A stretch of DNA of 45,916 nucleotides from Campylobacter jejuni (GCF_002179165.1 NZ_NFNY01000087.1:1-45916); one strand, 5' to 3'. Counted from the first letter of the stretch, positions 25,148 through 35,327 are shown. Notes: a model not told the origin generated them from the sequence alone. A program made the numbers and translations.

Positions 25148-26131
25148 TTGTTAAGAAAAGTTCTAGTATTGTTTTTTATGTGTGTTTCGGCTTTTGGTGC
25201 ATCTGATTTAGTGAAAATTTACTTAAATCAAGGTTTGGATGCAGTTGGCGTAGCCATCGAAAAAGAATTAACGAACAAAGATTTTTGGTTGAGTGAAATA
25301 GGGGATAAGAATATTTCTCTTGGATATTATAGCGATGATAATGTAGCTATTGTATTAACCAATAAAACAGATAAAATCCTTCGTGTGTATTCTTATGATG
25401 ATGAAGGAAAAATCACAAAAGAATTTGAGCAAAAGGCAATCATTACAGGGCTTATGGGAGATAAAAAATTTGAAGGAGATTTAAAAACTCCTATAGGTTT
25501 TTATGAGCTTGGAAGGAAATTTAATCCAGGAGATCCTTATTATGGACCTTTTGCTTTTGCCACTACTTACCCTAATTTATTTGATAAGGTTCAGGGTAAA
25601 ACAGGTGGTGGAATTTGGATACATGGTTATCCTTTAGATGGCTCAAGAATCGATGAGTTTAAAACACGAGGTTGTATAGCTTTATTTAATGAAAATCTTG
25701 AAAAATTTGCTAAAATTGTTCAAGATAAAAAAGTATTTGCAATGACAGAAGAAAAAGATAAAATAAGAGCAAAAAAAGAAGATATCGCGGCTTTATTTGC
25801 AGATCTTTTTGCTTGGAAACTTGCATGGACAAATAATGATATCAATGCTTATTTGAAATTTTATGATGAAAAAGAATTTAAGCGTTTTGATAAGATGAAA
25901 TTTGATCAATTTGCTTCAATGAAAAAGTCTATTTTTTCTCGTAAAGAAAATAAAAAAATCAAATTTTCAAATATCAACATCAGCCCTTATCCAAATTTAG
26001 AAAATGAAACCATGTATAGAATTTCATTTTATGAAGATTATTACACTAAAAATTATCAATTTAAGGGTGATAAAATTTTATATGTAAAAATCGATAGTAA
26101 AGGAAAGATGAAAATCTTAGCAGAACAATAA
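25148..26131 (+). CDS. pgp2: Periplasmic YkuD-domain peptidoglycan enzyme, Pgp2-like L,D-carboxypeptidase
   Basis: A secreted peptidoglycan enzyme of 327 residues. The signal peptide spans about residues 1-18 (ending SAFGA). The YkuD L,D-transpeptidase/carboxypeptidase site is at H159 (WIHGYPL) and C176 (TRGCIAL). The C-terminal third resembles an NTF2-like domain. In C. jejuni and Helicobacter this architecture belongs to Pgp2/Csd6, which trims tetrapeptides to tripeptides and sets helical cell shape. The start is TTG with AAGGAAAA upstream. Its TAA stop overlaps the alr ATG (TAATG), so the two are translationally coupled. An L,D-transpeptidase activity cannot be excluded from sequence alone. 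Confidence 0.9.
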   Translation: MLRKVLVLFFMCVSAFGASDLVKIYLNQGLDAVGVAIEKELTNKDFWLSEIGDKNISLGYYSDDNVAIVLTNKTDKILRVYSYDDEGKITKEFEQKAIITGLMGDKKFEGDLKTPIGFYELGRKFNPGDPYYGPFAFATTYPNLFDKVQGKTGGGIWIHGYPLDGSRIDEFKTRGCIALFNENLEKFAKIVQDKKVFAMTEEKDKIRAKKEDIAALFADLFAWKLAWTNNDINAYLKFYDEKEFKRFDKMKFDQFASMKKSIFSRKENKKIKFSNINISPYPNLENETMYRISFYEDYYTKNYQFKGDKILYVKIDSKGKMKILAEQ

Positions 26132-27117
26132 TGTCTATAATAAAAATTAAGCAAAAAGCTTATGAAAACAATTTAAAACTAATTGCAGAAAAAGCAGGAG
26201 ATTTTTCAAAGCTTATCTGTGTTTTTAAGGATAATGCCTATGGGCATGGGGCTGAAATTCTAGCTCCTATTGCTAAAGCAATGGGGGTAAAATTTATTGC
26301 AGTTAAAAATGAAGTTGAAGCAAATAAGCTTAAACAATATTTTGAAAATATCCTTATTCTTTCCCATATTCCTAATGGAGATGAAAAAGCTGAATTTATC
26401 TATGCTTTAAATGAAATTTCAAAGCTTGAAAATTATAAAAAAAATACTAAAATTCATTTAAAAATTGATACGGGTATGCACCGCAATGGAGTTTGTATAG
26501 AAGACTTAAAATTTGCCTTAGAAAAAATCAAAAAAAGTTCTTTAAAACTTGAAGGAATTTTTACACATTTTTTAGGTGCTGATGAAAATGATGCAAGTTT
26601 TTTTGTGCAAAAAGAAAATTTTGAAAAAGCGAAACTAATAGCAAAAGAATATTTTAAAGATTTGATTTTTCACTCTCATAATTCTGCAGCATTATTTAGG
26701 TCTGAACTCCCGCAAGATGAGCTTTGCAGAGTAGGGCTCGTGCAATTTGGATACGGAAATGAAAAATTAGAAAAAGTTTTAAGTTTATATGCACATAAAA
26801 TCAGTCAAAGAGTGCTTAAAAAAGGTCAAAGTGTGGGTTATGGTGGTGTTTTTGTTGCCAAAGAAAATTTAAAAATTGCCACTTATGATTTAGGATATGC
26901 AGATGGACTTTTTCGTTATAATGGAAAGGGTGAGTTGAAACTCTCTAATGGAAAATCAATATTAGGTAAAATTTCTATGGATAGTTTTTCTTGCGAAGAT
27001 GTGGGTGAAGAGGTTTGCGTGTTTGATAATGCAGATATTTGGGCTGAATTTTTTGATACGATTAATTATGAAGTTTTGGTTAAACTTCATCCTAATATTC
27101 CAAGAGTACTTGTATAG
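26131..27117 (+). CDS. alr: Alanine racemase
   Basis: PLP-dependent racemase that makes D-alanine for peptidoglycan. The PLP lysine is K33 in VFKDNAYGHG, and the second catalytic residue, Tyr, is about Y237 in VGYGGVF. The 328-residue length is shorter than the usual 360, a feature of epsilonproteobacterial Alr. It is sandwiched without gaps between the Pgp2-like gene and trmL, so D-Ala supply and peptide trimming share a transcript. Confidence 0.95.
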   Translation: MSIIKIKQKAYENNLKLIAEKAGDFSKLICVFKDNAYGHGAEILAPIAKAMGVKFIAVKNEVEANKLKQYFENILILSHIPNGDEKAEFIYALNEISKLENYKKNTKIHLKIDTGMHRNGVCIEDLKFALEKIKKSSLKLEGIFTHFLGADENDASFFVQKENFEKAKLIAKEYFKDLIFHSHNSAALFRSELPQDELCRVGLVQFGYGNEKLEKVLSLYAHKISQRVLKKGQSVGYGGVFVAKENLKIATYDLGYADGLFRYNGKGELKLSNGKSILGKISMDSFSCEDVGEEVCVFDNADIWAEFFDTINYEVLVKLHPNIPRVLV

Positions 27118-27585
27118 ATGTTTAATATTGTTTTAGTTCATCCTAGAATTCCACAAAATACAGGAAGTATTGGTAGAATGTGTTACAATGCTGGTTTTAA
27201 GTTACATATTGTAAAGCCTATTGTTTTTGATATTTCTCAAAAATCGGTGCGTAGAGCAGGGCTTGATTATTGGGAAAAGTTAGAACCCATAATCTGGGAA
27301 GGTTTAGAAGATTTTTTAAAAGAAAATCTTACCTATAAAGATCGTTTCTTTTTTGCCACCACTAAAAGCAATAAACCTTATTTTGAAGCCAAATTCCAAG
27401 AAAATGATTTTTTATTTTTTGGTAGTGAAAGTTATGGTTTGCCTATGGAACTTATGCAATTAAATTGGGAAAATGCTATTACGATCCCAATGAAAGCTTG
27501 TGGCAGAAGTTTAAATTTGGCTACAAGTGTAGGAATTGTTTCTTATGAGGCTTTAAGACAAAATTTTAATCATTTTAGTTCCTAA
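27118..27585 (+). CDS. trmL: tRNA (cytidine/uridine-34-2'-O)-methyltransferase TrmL
   Basis: A SpoU-class (SPOUT) methyltransferase of 155 residues that methylates the wobble ribose of tRNA-Leu. HPRIPQNTGSIGRMC is motif 1, FFGSESYGLP is motif 2, and IPMKACGRSLNLATSVGIV is motif 3, which forms the knotted SAM site. The ATG follows the alr stop directly with no intervening base. Confidence 0.93.
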   Translation: MFNIVLVHPRIPQNTGSIGRMCYNAGFKLHIVKPIVFDISQKSVRRAGLDYWEKLEPIIWEGLEDFLKENLTYKDRFFFATTKSNKPYFEAKFQENDFLFFGSESYGLPMELMQLNWENAITIPMKACGRSLNLATSVGIVSYEALRQNFNHFSS

Positions 27586-27610
27586 ATTTACTCACTTTAT
27601 AAATTTTTAA

Positions 27611-27616
27611 TATAAT
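27611..27616 (+). promoter_or_regulatory. Possible -10 box for the alanine/glycine symporter gene
   Basis: TATAAT after AAATTTTTAA lies 78 bases ahead of the start. A TAAAGT nearer to the gene (about 27654-27659) is an alternative. Both are weak calls in an A/T-rich gap. Confidence 0.3.
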
Positions 27617-27688
27617 TTTTCCAAAATAAATATTTTTTTTAAAAAAATTATGTTAAAGTAGTAACAAATTTAGTTATAAAGGAGAAAT

Positions 27689-29173
27689 ATGGGTGATCAA
27701 AATCTGACTTTGAATCCTTCAATTCCATTCGATGAAAAAATATTAAAAATTATCGAATCTATCTTACCTTACACAGATACTATAATGGTGGTTTTACTTA
27801 TTGTTTGTGGAATTTATTATAGTTTTTTGACCAATTTTGTACAATTTCGTATGTTAAAATCCGTGTTTAAAATTTTAACTGAAAAAAATGATCAGCATAC
27901 TAAGGAGCATATTTCTCCTTTTCAAGCTTTGATGATTTCAACCGCTTCTAGGGTAGGCATAGGAAATATTGCAGGTATTTCCATAGCTATTGCTACAGGT
28001 GGAGCGGGAGCTTTGTTTTGGATGTGGTTTATGGCATTTTTTGGCGGGGCTTCAGCTTTTGCAGAAAGTACATTAGCACAAATTTATAAGTCAAAAGATG
28101 ATACAGGCGGATTTAAAGGTGGTCCTGCTTATTATATAAAAAAAGCCTTAGGTTCTCATTTTTTTGGAGCTTTTTTTGCTTTTATTCTTATTATCACTTA
28201 TGCTTATGGATTTAATGGGCTTCAAAGTCAAACAATGACTTCAGCTTTCAAAGTTTATTATGACATGTTTAATCCTAATGCCACAGCAGATTTTGCTTCA
28301 AGTTCTTGGCCTATGATTATTGGTATTATTTTAACTCTTTTTGGAATTTGGATGTTTTTTTCTCATCATACAAAAATAGGAAAAGTGAGCTCTTTAATTG
28401 TCCCTTTTATGGCAATGGCTTATATTTTACTTGCTTTAATCGCCGTTTTGATGAATTTTGAAAAAATTCCTTCTGTTATATCATTGATTTTAGAAAGTGC
28501 TTTTGATTTTAAGGCTATTTTTGGTGGATTTGCTGGATCTGCTTTGGTTATAGGGATTAAAAGAGGACTTTTCTCCAATGAAGCCGGTATGGGTTCTGCA
28601 CCAAACGCTGCTGCAGCTGCACTTACAAGCCATCCTGCAAAACAAGGTGTAATTCAAGCATTTTCAGTTTTGATTGATGTGATTGTTTGTACTAGTTCAG
28701 GCTTTTTGGTGCTTTTTTCAATGGCATATTTTAATGTAGGTGCTGATGGAAAACCACTCTTAACTGCAATGCCTTTGGTGCAAGAAGCAATGCGTGAGTA
28801 TTATGGTAGTTTTGGAATTCACTTCATTACAATAGCTATTGTACTCTTTGCTATTACTTCTTTAATAGGGAATTATTACTACGCTCAAGCTAATGTAAAA
28901 TATCTTACAAATTCTAAATTAATAATGAATTTATTTAGAATTTCTGCTGTGGCTATGATTTTTTTAGGTTCCCAAATGGATTTAAAACTTGCTTGGAGTT
29001 TAGCAGATTTAACCATGGCTTTTATGGCGACTACAAATATTATTTCATTACTTCTTTTAGGTGCCATAGTTAACAAGGTATTAAAAGATTTTAATGCGCA
29101 ACAAAATGATAAAGTTGATCCGAAATTTAGTGCTTCAAAATTAGGCATTAAAAACGCTGAATGTTGGGATTAA
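27689..29173 (+). CDS. Alanine/glycine:cation symporter (AGCS family)
   Basis: A polytopic sodium- or proton-coupled importer of small amino acids, 494 residues with about 10-11 membrane segments. Family features are ALMISTASRVGIGNIAGI near residue 90, GGPAYYIKKALG, and KRGLFSNEAGMGSAPNAAA in the second half. GGAG precedes the ATG. The start sits alone behind its own intergenic region and ends at a hairpin shared with glnQ. Alanine versus glycine preference cannot be told. Confidence 0.93.
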   Translation: MGDQNLTLNPSIPFDEKILKIIESILPYTDTIMVVLLIVCGIYYSFLTNFVQFRMLKSVFKILTEKNDQHTKEHISPFQALMISTASRVGIGNIAGISIAIATGGAGALFWMWFMAFFGGASAFAESTLAQIYKSKDDTGGFKGGPAYYIKKALGSHFFGAFFAFILIITYAYGFNGLQSQTMTSAFKVYYDMFNPNATADFASSSWPMIIGIILTLFGIWMFFSHHTKIGKVSSLIVPFMAMAYILLALIAVLMNFEKIPSVISLILESAFDFKAIFGGFAGSALVIGIKRGLFSNEAGMGSAPNAAAAALTSHPAKQGVIQAFSVLIDVIVCTSSGFLVLFSMAYFNVGADGKPLLTAMPLVQEAMREYYGSFGIHFITIAIVLFAITSLIGNYYYAQANVKYLTNSKLIMNLFRISAVAMIFLGSQMDLKLAWSLADLTMAFMATTNIISLLLLGAIVNKVLKDFNAQQNDKVDPKFSASKLGIKNAECWD

Positions 29174-29175
29174 TT

Positions 29176-29204
29176 AAAAAGCCCTAAAAAATCTAGGGCT
29201 TTTT
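29176..29204. terminator. Bidirectional terminator between the AGCS symporter and glnQ
   Basis: AAAAAGCCCTA (29176-29186), 7-base loop, TAGGGCTTTTT (29194-29204), with T residues on one side and A residues on the other so it works both ways. The right arm reaches the first base of the glnQ stop codon (29204-29206, minus strand). Confidence 0.85.
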
Positions 29205-29932
29205 TAATGATTTAAAACTTTATTTAAAAATTCTTTCAATCTTTCATTAATAGGATTTTCAAATACTTCTTTAGGACTTGAATCTACTGCGATTTTGCCC
29301 TTATCCATAAAAAAGATACGATTAGCGACATTTCTAGCAAAACCCATTTCGTGCGTAACCACTAGCATGGTAAGACCTTCAACGGCCAAGTCTTTCATGA
29401 TATTTAAAACTTCTCCTATCATTTCAGGATCAAGTGCTGAAGTGGGTTCATCAAATAAAATCACATCAGGATTCATCATTAGACTTCTTGCAATAGCAAT
29501 GCGTTGTTTTTGACCTCCTGAAAGCTTGTGCGGCATTACTTCTTCTTTATCGGACAAACCTACTTTTTTAAGCAATATTTTAGCCTTTTTTATTGCTTCT
29601 TCTTCATTTAAAATTCCTGTTTTTATAGGTGCTAGACATAAATTTTGCATTACATTTTTATTGGCAAAGAGATTAAAATGCTGAAACACCATACTAACTT
29701 TTTGGCGAATTTTATTAATATCGGTTTTTTCATCTAAAATATTATGATTATTAATGAGAATTTCTCCACTATCTGCTAATTCTAAGCGATTAATACAACG
29801 TAGAAAAGTACTTTTACCGCCACCACTTGGACCTATAATAGCTACGATATCGCCTTTTGAAATTTGAGTGTTGATATTTCTTAAAACTTCTAAATTTCCA
29901 TATTTTTTATTTAAATTTTTAATCTCAATCAT
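29204..29932 (-). CDS. glnQ: Polar amino-acid ABC transporter ATPase (GlnQ type)
   Basis: ATPase of 242 residues: Walker [10 protein letters not shown], signature LSGGQKQR, Walker [14 protein letters not shown]. It is a paralogue of PebC in this window. It overlaps the permease gene upstream by 8 bases, so they form one unit. No substrate-binding protein gene lies beside the pair, so the binding protein must be encoded elsewhere; I recall a glutamine-binding-type protein at a distant locus in C. jejuni. Substrate is probably glutamine or a related amino acid. Confidence 0.92.
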   Translation of the reverse strand: MIEIKNLNKKYGNLEVLRNINTQISKGDIVAIIGPSGGGKSTFLRCINRLELADSGEILINNHNILDEKTDINKIRQKVSMVFQHFNLFANKNVMQNLCLAPIKTGILNEEEAIKKAKILLKKVGLSDKEEVMPHKLSGGQKQRIAIARSLMMNPDVILFDEPTSALDPEMIGEVLNIMKDLAVEGLTMLVVTHEMGFARNVANRIFFMDKGKIAVDSSPKEVFENPINERLKEFLNKVLNH

Positions 29933-30668
29933 TTTGGTTCATCCTAAATTCAAGTTTTTTAGCAAAATAACTAAAGATTTTTACGCTTACATAATATACA
30001 AGTCCAGTAAAAATAATAGGTTTTGGATTGTAAAGCACAGCTTGCAAACTTTGACTTTGCATAGTGATATCAATAACACTGATAAAGCCAACTACAGAGG
30101 TTTCTTTAAATAAAGAAATGAATTCATTGGCTAAGGCAGGCAGGATGTTTCTAGTGGCTTGTGGCAGGATGATTTCTTTCATCGAGGTTTTATAATCAAG
30201 TCCCATAGCACGAGCTGCTTCCATTTGTCCTTTATCTATGCTATTGATTCCACTTCTTACAATTTCTGCTATATAAGCTGAGCTATTAAGCCCTAATGCA
30301 AGAATTGCGGCATAAAGATTATCAAGAAAAGTAAAAATAACAAAGGCAAAGATCATAAGTTGTAATATCACAGGTGTTCCGCGTATGATATCAATATATT
30401 CATCTATAATAAAATTTAAAATTTTAAATTTAGAAAAACGCAAAATTGCGAGACTAAAACCAACAATTACACCAATAATTACCGCACAAGCAGTAAGTAA
30501 AAGAGTAATAAAATAGCTTTTTAAATAAGCTTTAGCATTATCAGTAAAAGTATAACTTATATTTGCATTTGCATCTTTAACTTGCAGAATTTCAATGGGA
30601 AAGGAAAAATAGCCCCATAAAATGATAATGCTTAAAAATACAAAGATTCTTATATTTTTTTGATTCAA
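29925..30668 (-). CDS. Polar amino-acid ABC transporter permease (GlnP type)
   Basis: A HisMQ-type permease of 247 residues with an N-terminal signal-anchor-like helix and several further membrane segments. The EAA loop is [20 protein letters not shown], and [10 protein letters not shown] is the early-helix motif. It starts with TTG (30668), preceded by AAGG about 7 bases upstream. It pairs with the ATPase gene that follows. Only one permease is present, so it would act as a homodimer. Confidence 0.92.
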   Translation of the reverse strand: MNQKNIRIFVFLSIIILWGYFSFPIEILQVKDANANISYTFTDNAKAYLKSYFITLLLTACAVIIGVIVGFSLAILRFSKFKILNFIIDEYIDIIRGTPVILQLMIFAFVIFTFLDNLYAAILALGLNSSAYIAEIVRSGINSIDKGQMEAARAMGLDYKTSMKEIILPQATRNILPALANEFISLFKETSVVGFISVIDITMQSQSLQAVLYNPKPIIFTGLVYYVSVKIFSYFAKKLEFRMNQND

Positions 30669-30759
30669 AACTTAGCCTTTTTAATAATAAAAAATAATTA
30701 AAAAACTAAATTCTATAAAATTATCTTTGATTTTTCTTTAAAGATTTGTAAAATTGTGT

Positions 30760-30765
30760 TAAAAT
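30760..30765 (+). promoter_or_regulatory. Candidate -10 box for the small peptide-thiJ pair
   Basis: TAAAAT preceded by TTGTGT lies 26 bases ahead of the 48-codon gene. The region 30669-30790 is divergent and also has to serve the permease gene on the other strand. Confidence 0.45.
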
Positions 30766-30790
30766 TTATAAAAAACAAGGTTTTAGGGTT

Positions 30791-30937
30791 ATGGCAATAT
30801 TAGAATTTATTTTAATTATGCTTTTTGTGTGCTTTATGGTATTTTTAGTCATAGGATTTAATAGACAAATGAGTGAAAAAGCCAAAGCAAGAGAAGAAAG
30901 ATTTAAGAAATTTGAAAAAGGAGATAAAAATGAGTAA
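30791..30937 (+). CDS. Small single-pass membrane protein, 48 residues, function unknown
   Basis: The reading frame begins MAILEFILIM and has one hydrophobic helix (residues 3-22), followed by a charged tail rich in Lys, Glu and Arg ending KGDKNE. It overlaps the start of the ThiJ gene by 8 bases, and the AAAGGAG for thiJ lies within its last codons, so the two are likely translated together. AGG lies 5-6 bases ahead of the ATG. I recall a small annotated gene here in C. jejuni (Cj0900c). The composition suggests a membrane peptide with a cytoplasmic basic tail. Confidence 0.75.
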   Translation: MAILEFILIMLFVCFMVFLVIGFNRQMSEKAKAREERFKKFEKGDKNE

Positions 30938-31499
30938 AAAAGTATTAATTCCATTGGCTGATGGATTTGAAGAAGCTGAATTTATAGGTATAGCTGATGT
31001 TTTAAAAAGGGCAGCTGAGTTGAGTGGAAATTTAGAAGTTATCATTGCTTCTTTAAATAGCGAACTTTTGGTCAAGGGTGCAAATAATATAAGCATTAAA
31101 GCTGATTGTTCCTTAGAAGCTGTTGATGTGACAAATCTTGATGCTATCGCTTTAGCTGGTGGTTTTGGTGGAATGAATAATCTTAAAAATTCTAATGAAA
31201 TTTTAAATATTATTAAAAAACTTCACAAAGAAAATAAAATTGTTGCAGCCATTTGTGCTTCCCCTATAGTTTTAAATGCTGCTGGAGTTTTAGAAGGTGA
31301 TTTTACTTGTTATCCAGGTTGTGAAGTAGGTTTAAATGGCAATAGAATAAATAAAGCGGTTGTGGTAAATAAAAATGTTATTACTTCAGCAGGACCGGCA
31401 ACAGCTATTTTATTTGGTTTAGAGCTTGCCAAGCACTTGTGCGGAGATGAAGTTTATAAAGGCTTGTATGAGGGAATGCTTGTTCCTTTAACAAAGTAG
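30930..31499 (+). CDS. DJ-1/PfpI (ThiJ) family protein
   Basis: A cytoplasmic protein of the DJ-1 superfamily, 189 residues. The nucleophile elbow is AAICASP with C109, and the N-terminal PLADGFEEAE carries the acidic partner. FTCYPGCE and the GPATAILFGLELA helix also match DJ-1/YajL. Members act as redox-sensing chaperones or glyoxalase/deglycase-like enzymes; the exact role here is open. The start is the ATG at 30930 with AAAGGAG upstream; a longer frame into the small upstream gene is not used. Confidence 0.92.
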   Translation: MSKKVLIPLADGFEEAEFIGIADVLKRAAELSGNLEVIIASLNSELLVKGANNISIKADCSLEAVDVTNLDAIALAGGFGGMNNLKNSNEILNIIKKLHKENKIVAAICASPIVLNAAGVLEGDFTCYPGCEVGLNGNRINKAVVVNKNVITSAGPATAILFGLELAKHLCGDEVYKGLYEGMLVPLTK

Positions 31500-31527
31500 T
31501 TTTATGATAGCTTAGGCTATCATAAAA
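31500..31527. terminator. Bidirectional terminator between thiJ and the HIT gene
   Basis: A perfect 12-base stem: TTTTATGATAGC (31500-31511), loop TTAG, GCTATCATAAAA (31516-31527), followed by TTTTTAAA. It starts on the base after the thiJ stop and ends 3 bases before the HIT stop on the other strand. Confidence 0.85.
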
Positions 31528-31530
31528 TTT

Positions 31531-31899
31531 TTAAAATAAGGCTTGAGAATTATCTTGCTCTTCTTTTTCTTTGGAAAGTTTAAAGCCTCCTAGCATATGA
31601 AAATGCAGATGAAAAACTTCTTGACCGCTATTTTTGCCGCAATTTGTTACTAGGCGATATCCACTTTTATCCACACCTAAAAGCACGGCTAGTTCTTGTA
31701 TAAAGCTCGTCATTTTTGCCATTAGATTAGGATCAAATTCTTGAAAATCTTTAAAATGTTTTTTCGGAATAATAAGTATATGAATGGGAGCTTTTGGAGC
31801 AATATCATGAAAAGCTAAAAAATCATTATTTTCAAGCACTTTATTACAAGGAAGTTTTCCTTCGACAATGAGTTCAAAAACACTTTTTTCTTGCATCAT
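31531..31899 (-). CDS. HIT-family nucleotide hydrolase (HINT type)
   Basis: A 122-residue histidine-triad protein; HINT-type members cleave purine nucleoside phosphoramidates. The triad HLHFHML has H97, H99 and H101, and the upstream HILIIPKKH is the usual second motif. Two ATG codons are adjacent; GGA at suitable spacing permits either, and the second would give 121 residues. It is transcribed alone, convergent with thiJ and divergent from pheS. Confidence 0.93.
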   Translation of the reverse strand: MMQEKSVFELIVEGKLPCNKVLENNDFLAFHDIAPKAPIHILIIPKKHFKDFQEFDPNLMAKMTSFIQELAVLLGVDKSGYRLVTNCGKNSGQEVFHLHFHMLGGFKLSKEKEEQDNSQALF

Positions 31900-31963
31900 T
31901 TATCCTTTTTTGGTGTTAATTGTATATAATTATAGCCTTAAAGTTTGGTTTTTATGCTGAATT

Positions 31964-31969
31964 TAAAAT
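31964..31969 (+). promoter_or_regulatory. Candidate -10 box for the pheS operon
   Basis: TAAAAT after TTTTTATGCTGAATT lies 48 bases ahead of the pheS TTG. A TATAAT at 31925-31930 is an alternative further upstream. No leader-peptide or T-box-like structure was seen in this short gap. Confidence 0.4.
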
Positions 31970-32016
31970 AGTTTTTAATAGAATTAGAACGAAAAATAAT
32001 TTATTAAGGTAGAAAA

Positions 32017-33009
32017 TTGCAAAATTTTATCGAACAAATTCAAAAATGTGAAAATCTAAATGAGCTAGAAGCTCTTAGAGTTTGTGTTCTTGGAAAAAAA
32101 GGTATTTTAACAGAAAGTTTTTCAAAGTTAAAAGATTTATCAGGTGAAGAAAAAAAAGAGTTTGCAGCCAAACTCAACTCACAAAAAGATGCTTTTAATG
32201 AAGCTTATTTGTCAAAATTTAAAACTTTAGAAAATTTAGCTTTAGAAGAAAAGATGAAGCAAGACGCACTTGATTTTAATTATTTTGATGAAAATCCTAC
32301 AAATGGTGCATTGCATCCTGTTATGAGTACTATGGATAAGATTATAGAATATTTTGTAAGTTTAAATTTTAGTATAGAAAAAGGTCCGCTAATAGAGGAT
32401 GATTTTCATAATTTTGAGGCTTTAAATTTGCCAAAATCTCATCCCGCAAGAGATATGCAAGATACCTTTTATTTTAATGATAAAAGGCTTTTAAGAACTC
32501 AAACTTCTCCAGTGCAAATTCGCACTATGCTTACACAAAAACCTCCTATTAGAATGATAGCACCAGGAGCTGTTTTTAGAAGAGATTTTGATATTACCCA
32601 TACTCCAATGTTTCATCAAGTTGAAGCATTGGTTGTTGAAGAGGGTCAAAAAGTAAGTTTTGCTAATTTAAAAAGCATTTTGGAAGATTTTTTACATTAT
32701 ATGTTTGGGGATGTAAAAGTGCGTTTTCGTCCCAGTTTTTTTCCTTTTACAGAGCCTTCGGCAGAAGTGGATATTTCTTGTGTTTTTTGCAAAGGAAATG
32801 GTTGTAGGGTTTGTAAGCAAACTGGTTGGCTTGAAGTATTAGGATGTGGCGTTGTAGATCCTAATGTATTTAACTTTGTGGGTTATAAAGATGTAAGTGG
32901 ATATGCTTTTGGTCTTGGGGTAGAGCGTTTTGCTATGCTTTTGCATCAAATTCCTGATTTAAGATCTTTGTTTGAAGGTGATTTAAGATTATTGGAGCAA
33001 TTTAGATGA
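32017..33009 (+). CDS. pheS: Phenylalanyl-tRNA synthetase alpha subunit
   Basis: Catalytic subunit of the alpha2-beta2 enzyme that charges tRNA-Phe. Class II motifs are seen: motif 2 around [21 protein letters not shown], and motif 3 in [13 protein letters not shown] form ([13 protein letters not shown]). The N-terminal coiled coil that grips tRNA is present, as is a [16 protein letters not shown] insert with four cysteines common in this group. The start is TTG with AAGG upstream; the length is 330 residues. pheT overlaps its end by 4 bases. Confidence 0.96.
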   Translation: MQNFIEQIQKCENLNELEALRVCVLGKKGILTESFSKLKDLSGEEKKEFAAKLNSQKDAFNEAYLSKFKTLENLALEEKMKQDALDFNYFDENPTNGALHPVMSTMDKIIEYFVSLNFSIEKGPLIEDDFHNFEALNLPKSHPARDMQDTFYFNDKRLLRTQTSPVQIRTMLTQKPPIRMIAPGAVFRRDFDITHTPMFHQVEALVVEEGQKVSFANLKSILEDFLHYMFGDVKVRFRPSFFPFTEPSAEVDISCVFCKGNGCRVCKQTGWLEVLGCGVVDPNVFNFVGYKDVSGYAFGLGVERFAMLLHQIPDLRSLFEGDLRLLEQFR

Positions 33010-35327
33010 TAATTACTAAGAGTTGGTTAAGCGAATGGTTGGAACTTGAAGATAAAAATTTAGACGATATAGCAAAAACATTAAATTCTATAGGTATAGA
33101 AGTTGATAGAATTTGTTCTTTGAGAGTTCCGGATAAAATTGTAGTCGGTTTTGTAAAAGAAAAGGTAAAACATGAAAATTCTGATAAACTTAGTATTTGT
33201 CAGGTGGATATTGGAAGTGAAATTTTGCAAATTGTGTGCGGTGCTGTAAATGTGGAAATAGGGCAATTTGTTGCCGTGGCTTTAAAAGGTGCTTTGATGC
33301 CAAATGGTATGGAGATTAAAGAAGCTAAATTGCGCGGAGTAGATTCTTGCGGCATGCTTTGCTCTAGCACGGAACTTGGGTTTGAAAAAATCAATGAAGG
33401 TATTATACTATTAGATGAAAGCATTGGTAAATTGGAGCTTGGAAAAGCTTTAAATTCTTATGAAATTTTTAATGATGGTTTGATCGAAGTTGAACTTACA
33501 CCAAATAGAGGCGATTGTCTTAGTGTTTATGGTATAGCAAGGGATTTAGCTGTGGCCTTGAATTTAAACTTAAAAGAATCTGCATCTTTTAAAGAGGGTG
33601 AAAATGTTTTGGGTATAGGCAGAATTTTACGCTTGGCTACTCAAAAAGAGTTAAATAGTCTTTATAATTATAGGGCTATAGAATTACAAGAAAAAATTCA
33701 AACCAGCTTACTGATTAGTTTGAGATTAGCTCAAATTGAAAATTTAGGAAAAAATTCCATAGAAAATTTTTTAAATTATGCAACGCATTCTACTGGCGTA
33801 ATTTTTAACGCTTATGATTTAAGTGAAATTTCTAAAGAAAATGAAGAAATAACTTTAAATTTAAGTAAAGAAAATTACGGAGAAACTAAGATTTTATGTC
33901 AAGACAAGCTTTTAAGTGTTAGCGGAATTTATCAAGAAGAGCGATTTAAATGCAAAGAAGATTCTAAAATAGTCATTATAGAGGCAAACTATACTGATCC
34001 AATGATTATAGCAGATGCAAAAATAGCTTATGAAAAACAAGATGAAAAAATTATTTATAGAAGTTTTAGGGGAAGTGAGCCTAGATTAAATTTGGGAATG
34101 GATTTTTTGCTTAATGTTTTAGAAAAAATTCCCAATTTGATTATTTATAGCTCTTCACAGCAGATTTTAACCGATAAAGAACTGCCAACTATATCAGTAA
34201 GCATTGAAGGTATTAGCAATATAATAGGGCAAAATGTGGATAAGGATGAAGTTTTAAAAATCCTTAAAAAATTAGGTTTTGAGCTTATACTTTCTGGAGA
34301 TGGACTTATAAATGTTAAAGCTCCAATACATCGTCCTGATATTAAAAATTTAGCTGATATTTGCGAAGAAGTGGTCCGCATTATAGGTATTGATAATATT
34401 ACTTCAAAGGGTTTAGAATTTATAGAAAAGAATCGTTTAAATTCAACTTATAAAAATTACAAGGAGCTAGTAGAATTAAGAAAAAAAGCTGTTGAAAATG
34501 GATATTTTGAGAGTTTGCATTATGTTTTAGATAGTGAAGAAGAATTAAAGATGTTAGGTTTTAATCCTACAAAACTAAAAATTATCAATCCAATCACCGC
34601 AGAATTAAATACTTTAAGAACGACGCTTTTAAATCATCTTTTAAATGCGGCAAGTTTGAATGCAAAAAATGCTAAAAAGACTATTAAGCTTTTTGAGCTT
34701 GGAATAGTTTTTGGAGCAAATAACGAAGAATTAAATCATATAGCTTTTGTTTATTCAGGCTATAAAGAAGAAGCTAAAATTTCTAATAAGGCTAAACCAG
34801 AGTTTGTGAATTTTTATGATTTTCTTTTAGAGCTTAAAAATATTATAGGTGATTTTAAACTCAAAGCTTCCAAATATAGCATTTTAAGTCCTTATGAGCA
34901 AGCCGATGTTTATATAGGAGAATTAAAAATTGGTTTTGTGGGTCGTTTGCATTTAAAAATAGAAAATGAAAGAGATTTATTAAAAACTTATATTTGTGAA
35001 TTGGATTTAAATTTAATCAAGCCAAAATTTAAAACAGCTAAAGCTTATTCTAGATTTCCAAGTATTAGTAGAGATTTGAGTGTGCTTATACCAAAGGGTT
35101 TTGCATATGAAAAAATCAGATCTTGCATAGAAGAGTTAGGTTTAGAAATCCTTGAAAATTTCCGTTTAGTTGATTTATATAGCGATGAAAACCTTAAAGA
35201 ATCTTATAGTTTGACTATGAGTTTTATTTTTAGAGATATGAATAAAACTTTGGAAGAAAATCAGGTTGCAGAATGTATGGATAGGATTTTGCAAAACCTT
35301 AATAATTTGGGTTTAGAATTAAGATGA
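33006..35327 (+). CDS. pheT: Phenylalanyl-tRNA synthetase beta subunit
   Basis: Beta subunit of 773 residues. The N-terminal EMAPII-like tRNA-binding domain spans about residues 40-150 ([20 protein letters not shown]). The B3/B4 editing region follows, then B5, the pseudo-catalytic core and the C-terminal ferredoxin-fold anticodon-binding domain ([15 protein letters not shown]). B3/B4 hydrolyses Tyr-tRNA-Phe in complete enzymes; its exact active residues were not checked. It overlaps pheS and aroA by 4 bases on each side. Confidence 0.95.
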   Translation: MIITKSWLSEWLELEDKNLDDIAKTLNSIGIEVDRICSLRVPDKIVVGFVKEKVKHENSDKLSICQVDIGSEILQIVCGAVNVEIGQFVAVALKGALMPNGMEIKEAKLRGVDSCGMLCSSTELGFEKINEGIILLDESIGKLELGKALNSYEIFNDGLIEVELTPNRGDCLSVYGIARDLAVALNLNLKESASFKEGENVLGIGRILRLATQKELNSLYNYRAIELQEKIQTSLLISLRLAQIENLGKNSIENFLNYATHSTGVIFNAYDLSEISKENEEITLNLSKENYGETKILCQDKLLSVSGIYQEERFKCKEDSKIVIIEANYTDPMIIADAKIAYEKQDEKIIYRSFRGSEPRLNLGMDFLLNVLEKIPNLIIYSSSQQILTDKELPTISVSIEGISNIIGQNVDKDEVLKILKKLGFELILSGDGLINVKAPIHRPDIKNLADICEEVVRIIGIDNITSKGLEFIEKNRLNSTYKNYKELVELRKKAVENGYFESLHYVLDSEEELKMLGFNPTKLKIINPITAELNTLRTTLLNHLLNAASLNAKNAKKTIKLFELGIVFGANNEELNHIAFVYSGYKEEAKISNKAKPEFVNFYDFLLELKNIIGDFKLKASKYSILSPYEQADVYIGELKIGFVGRLHLKIENERDLLKTYICELDLNLIKPKFKTAKAYSRFPSISRDLSVLIPKGFAYEKIRSCIEELGLEILENFRLVDLYSDENLKESYSLTMSFIFRDMNKTLEENQVAECMDRILQNLNNLGLELR

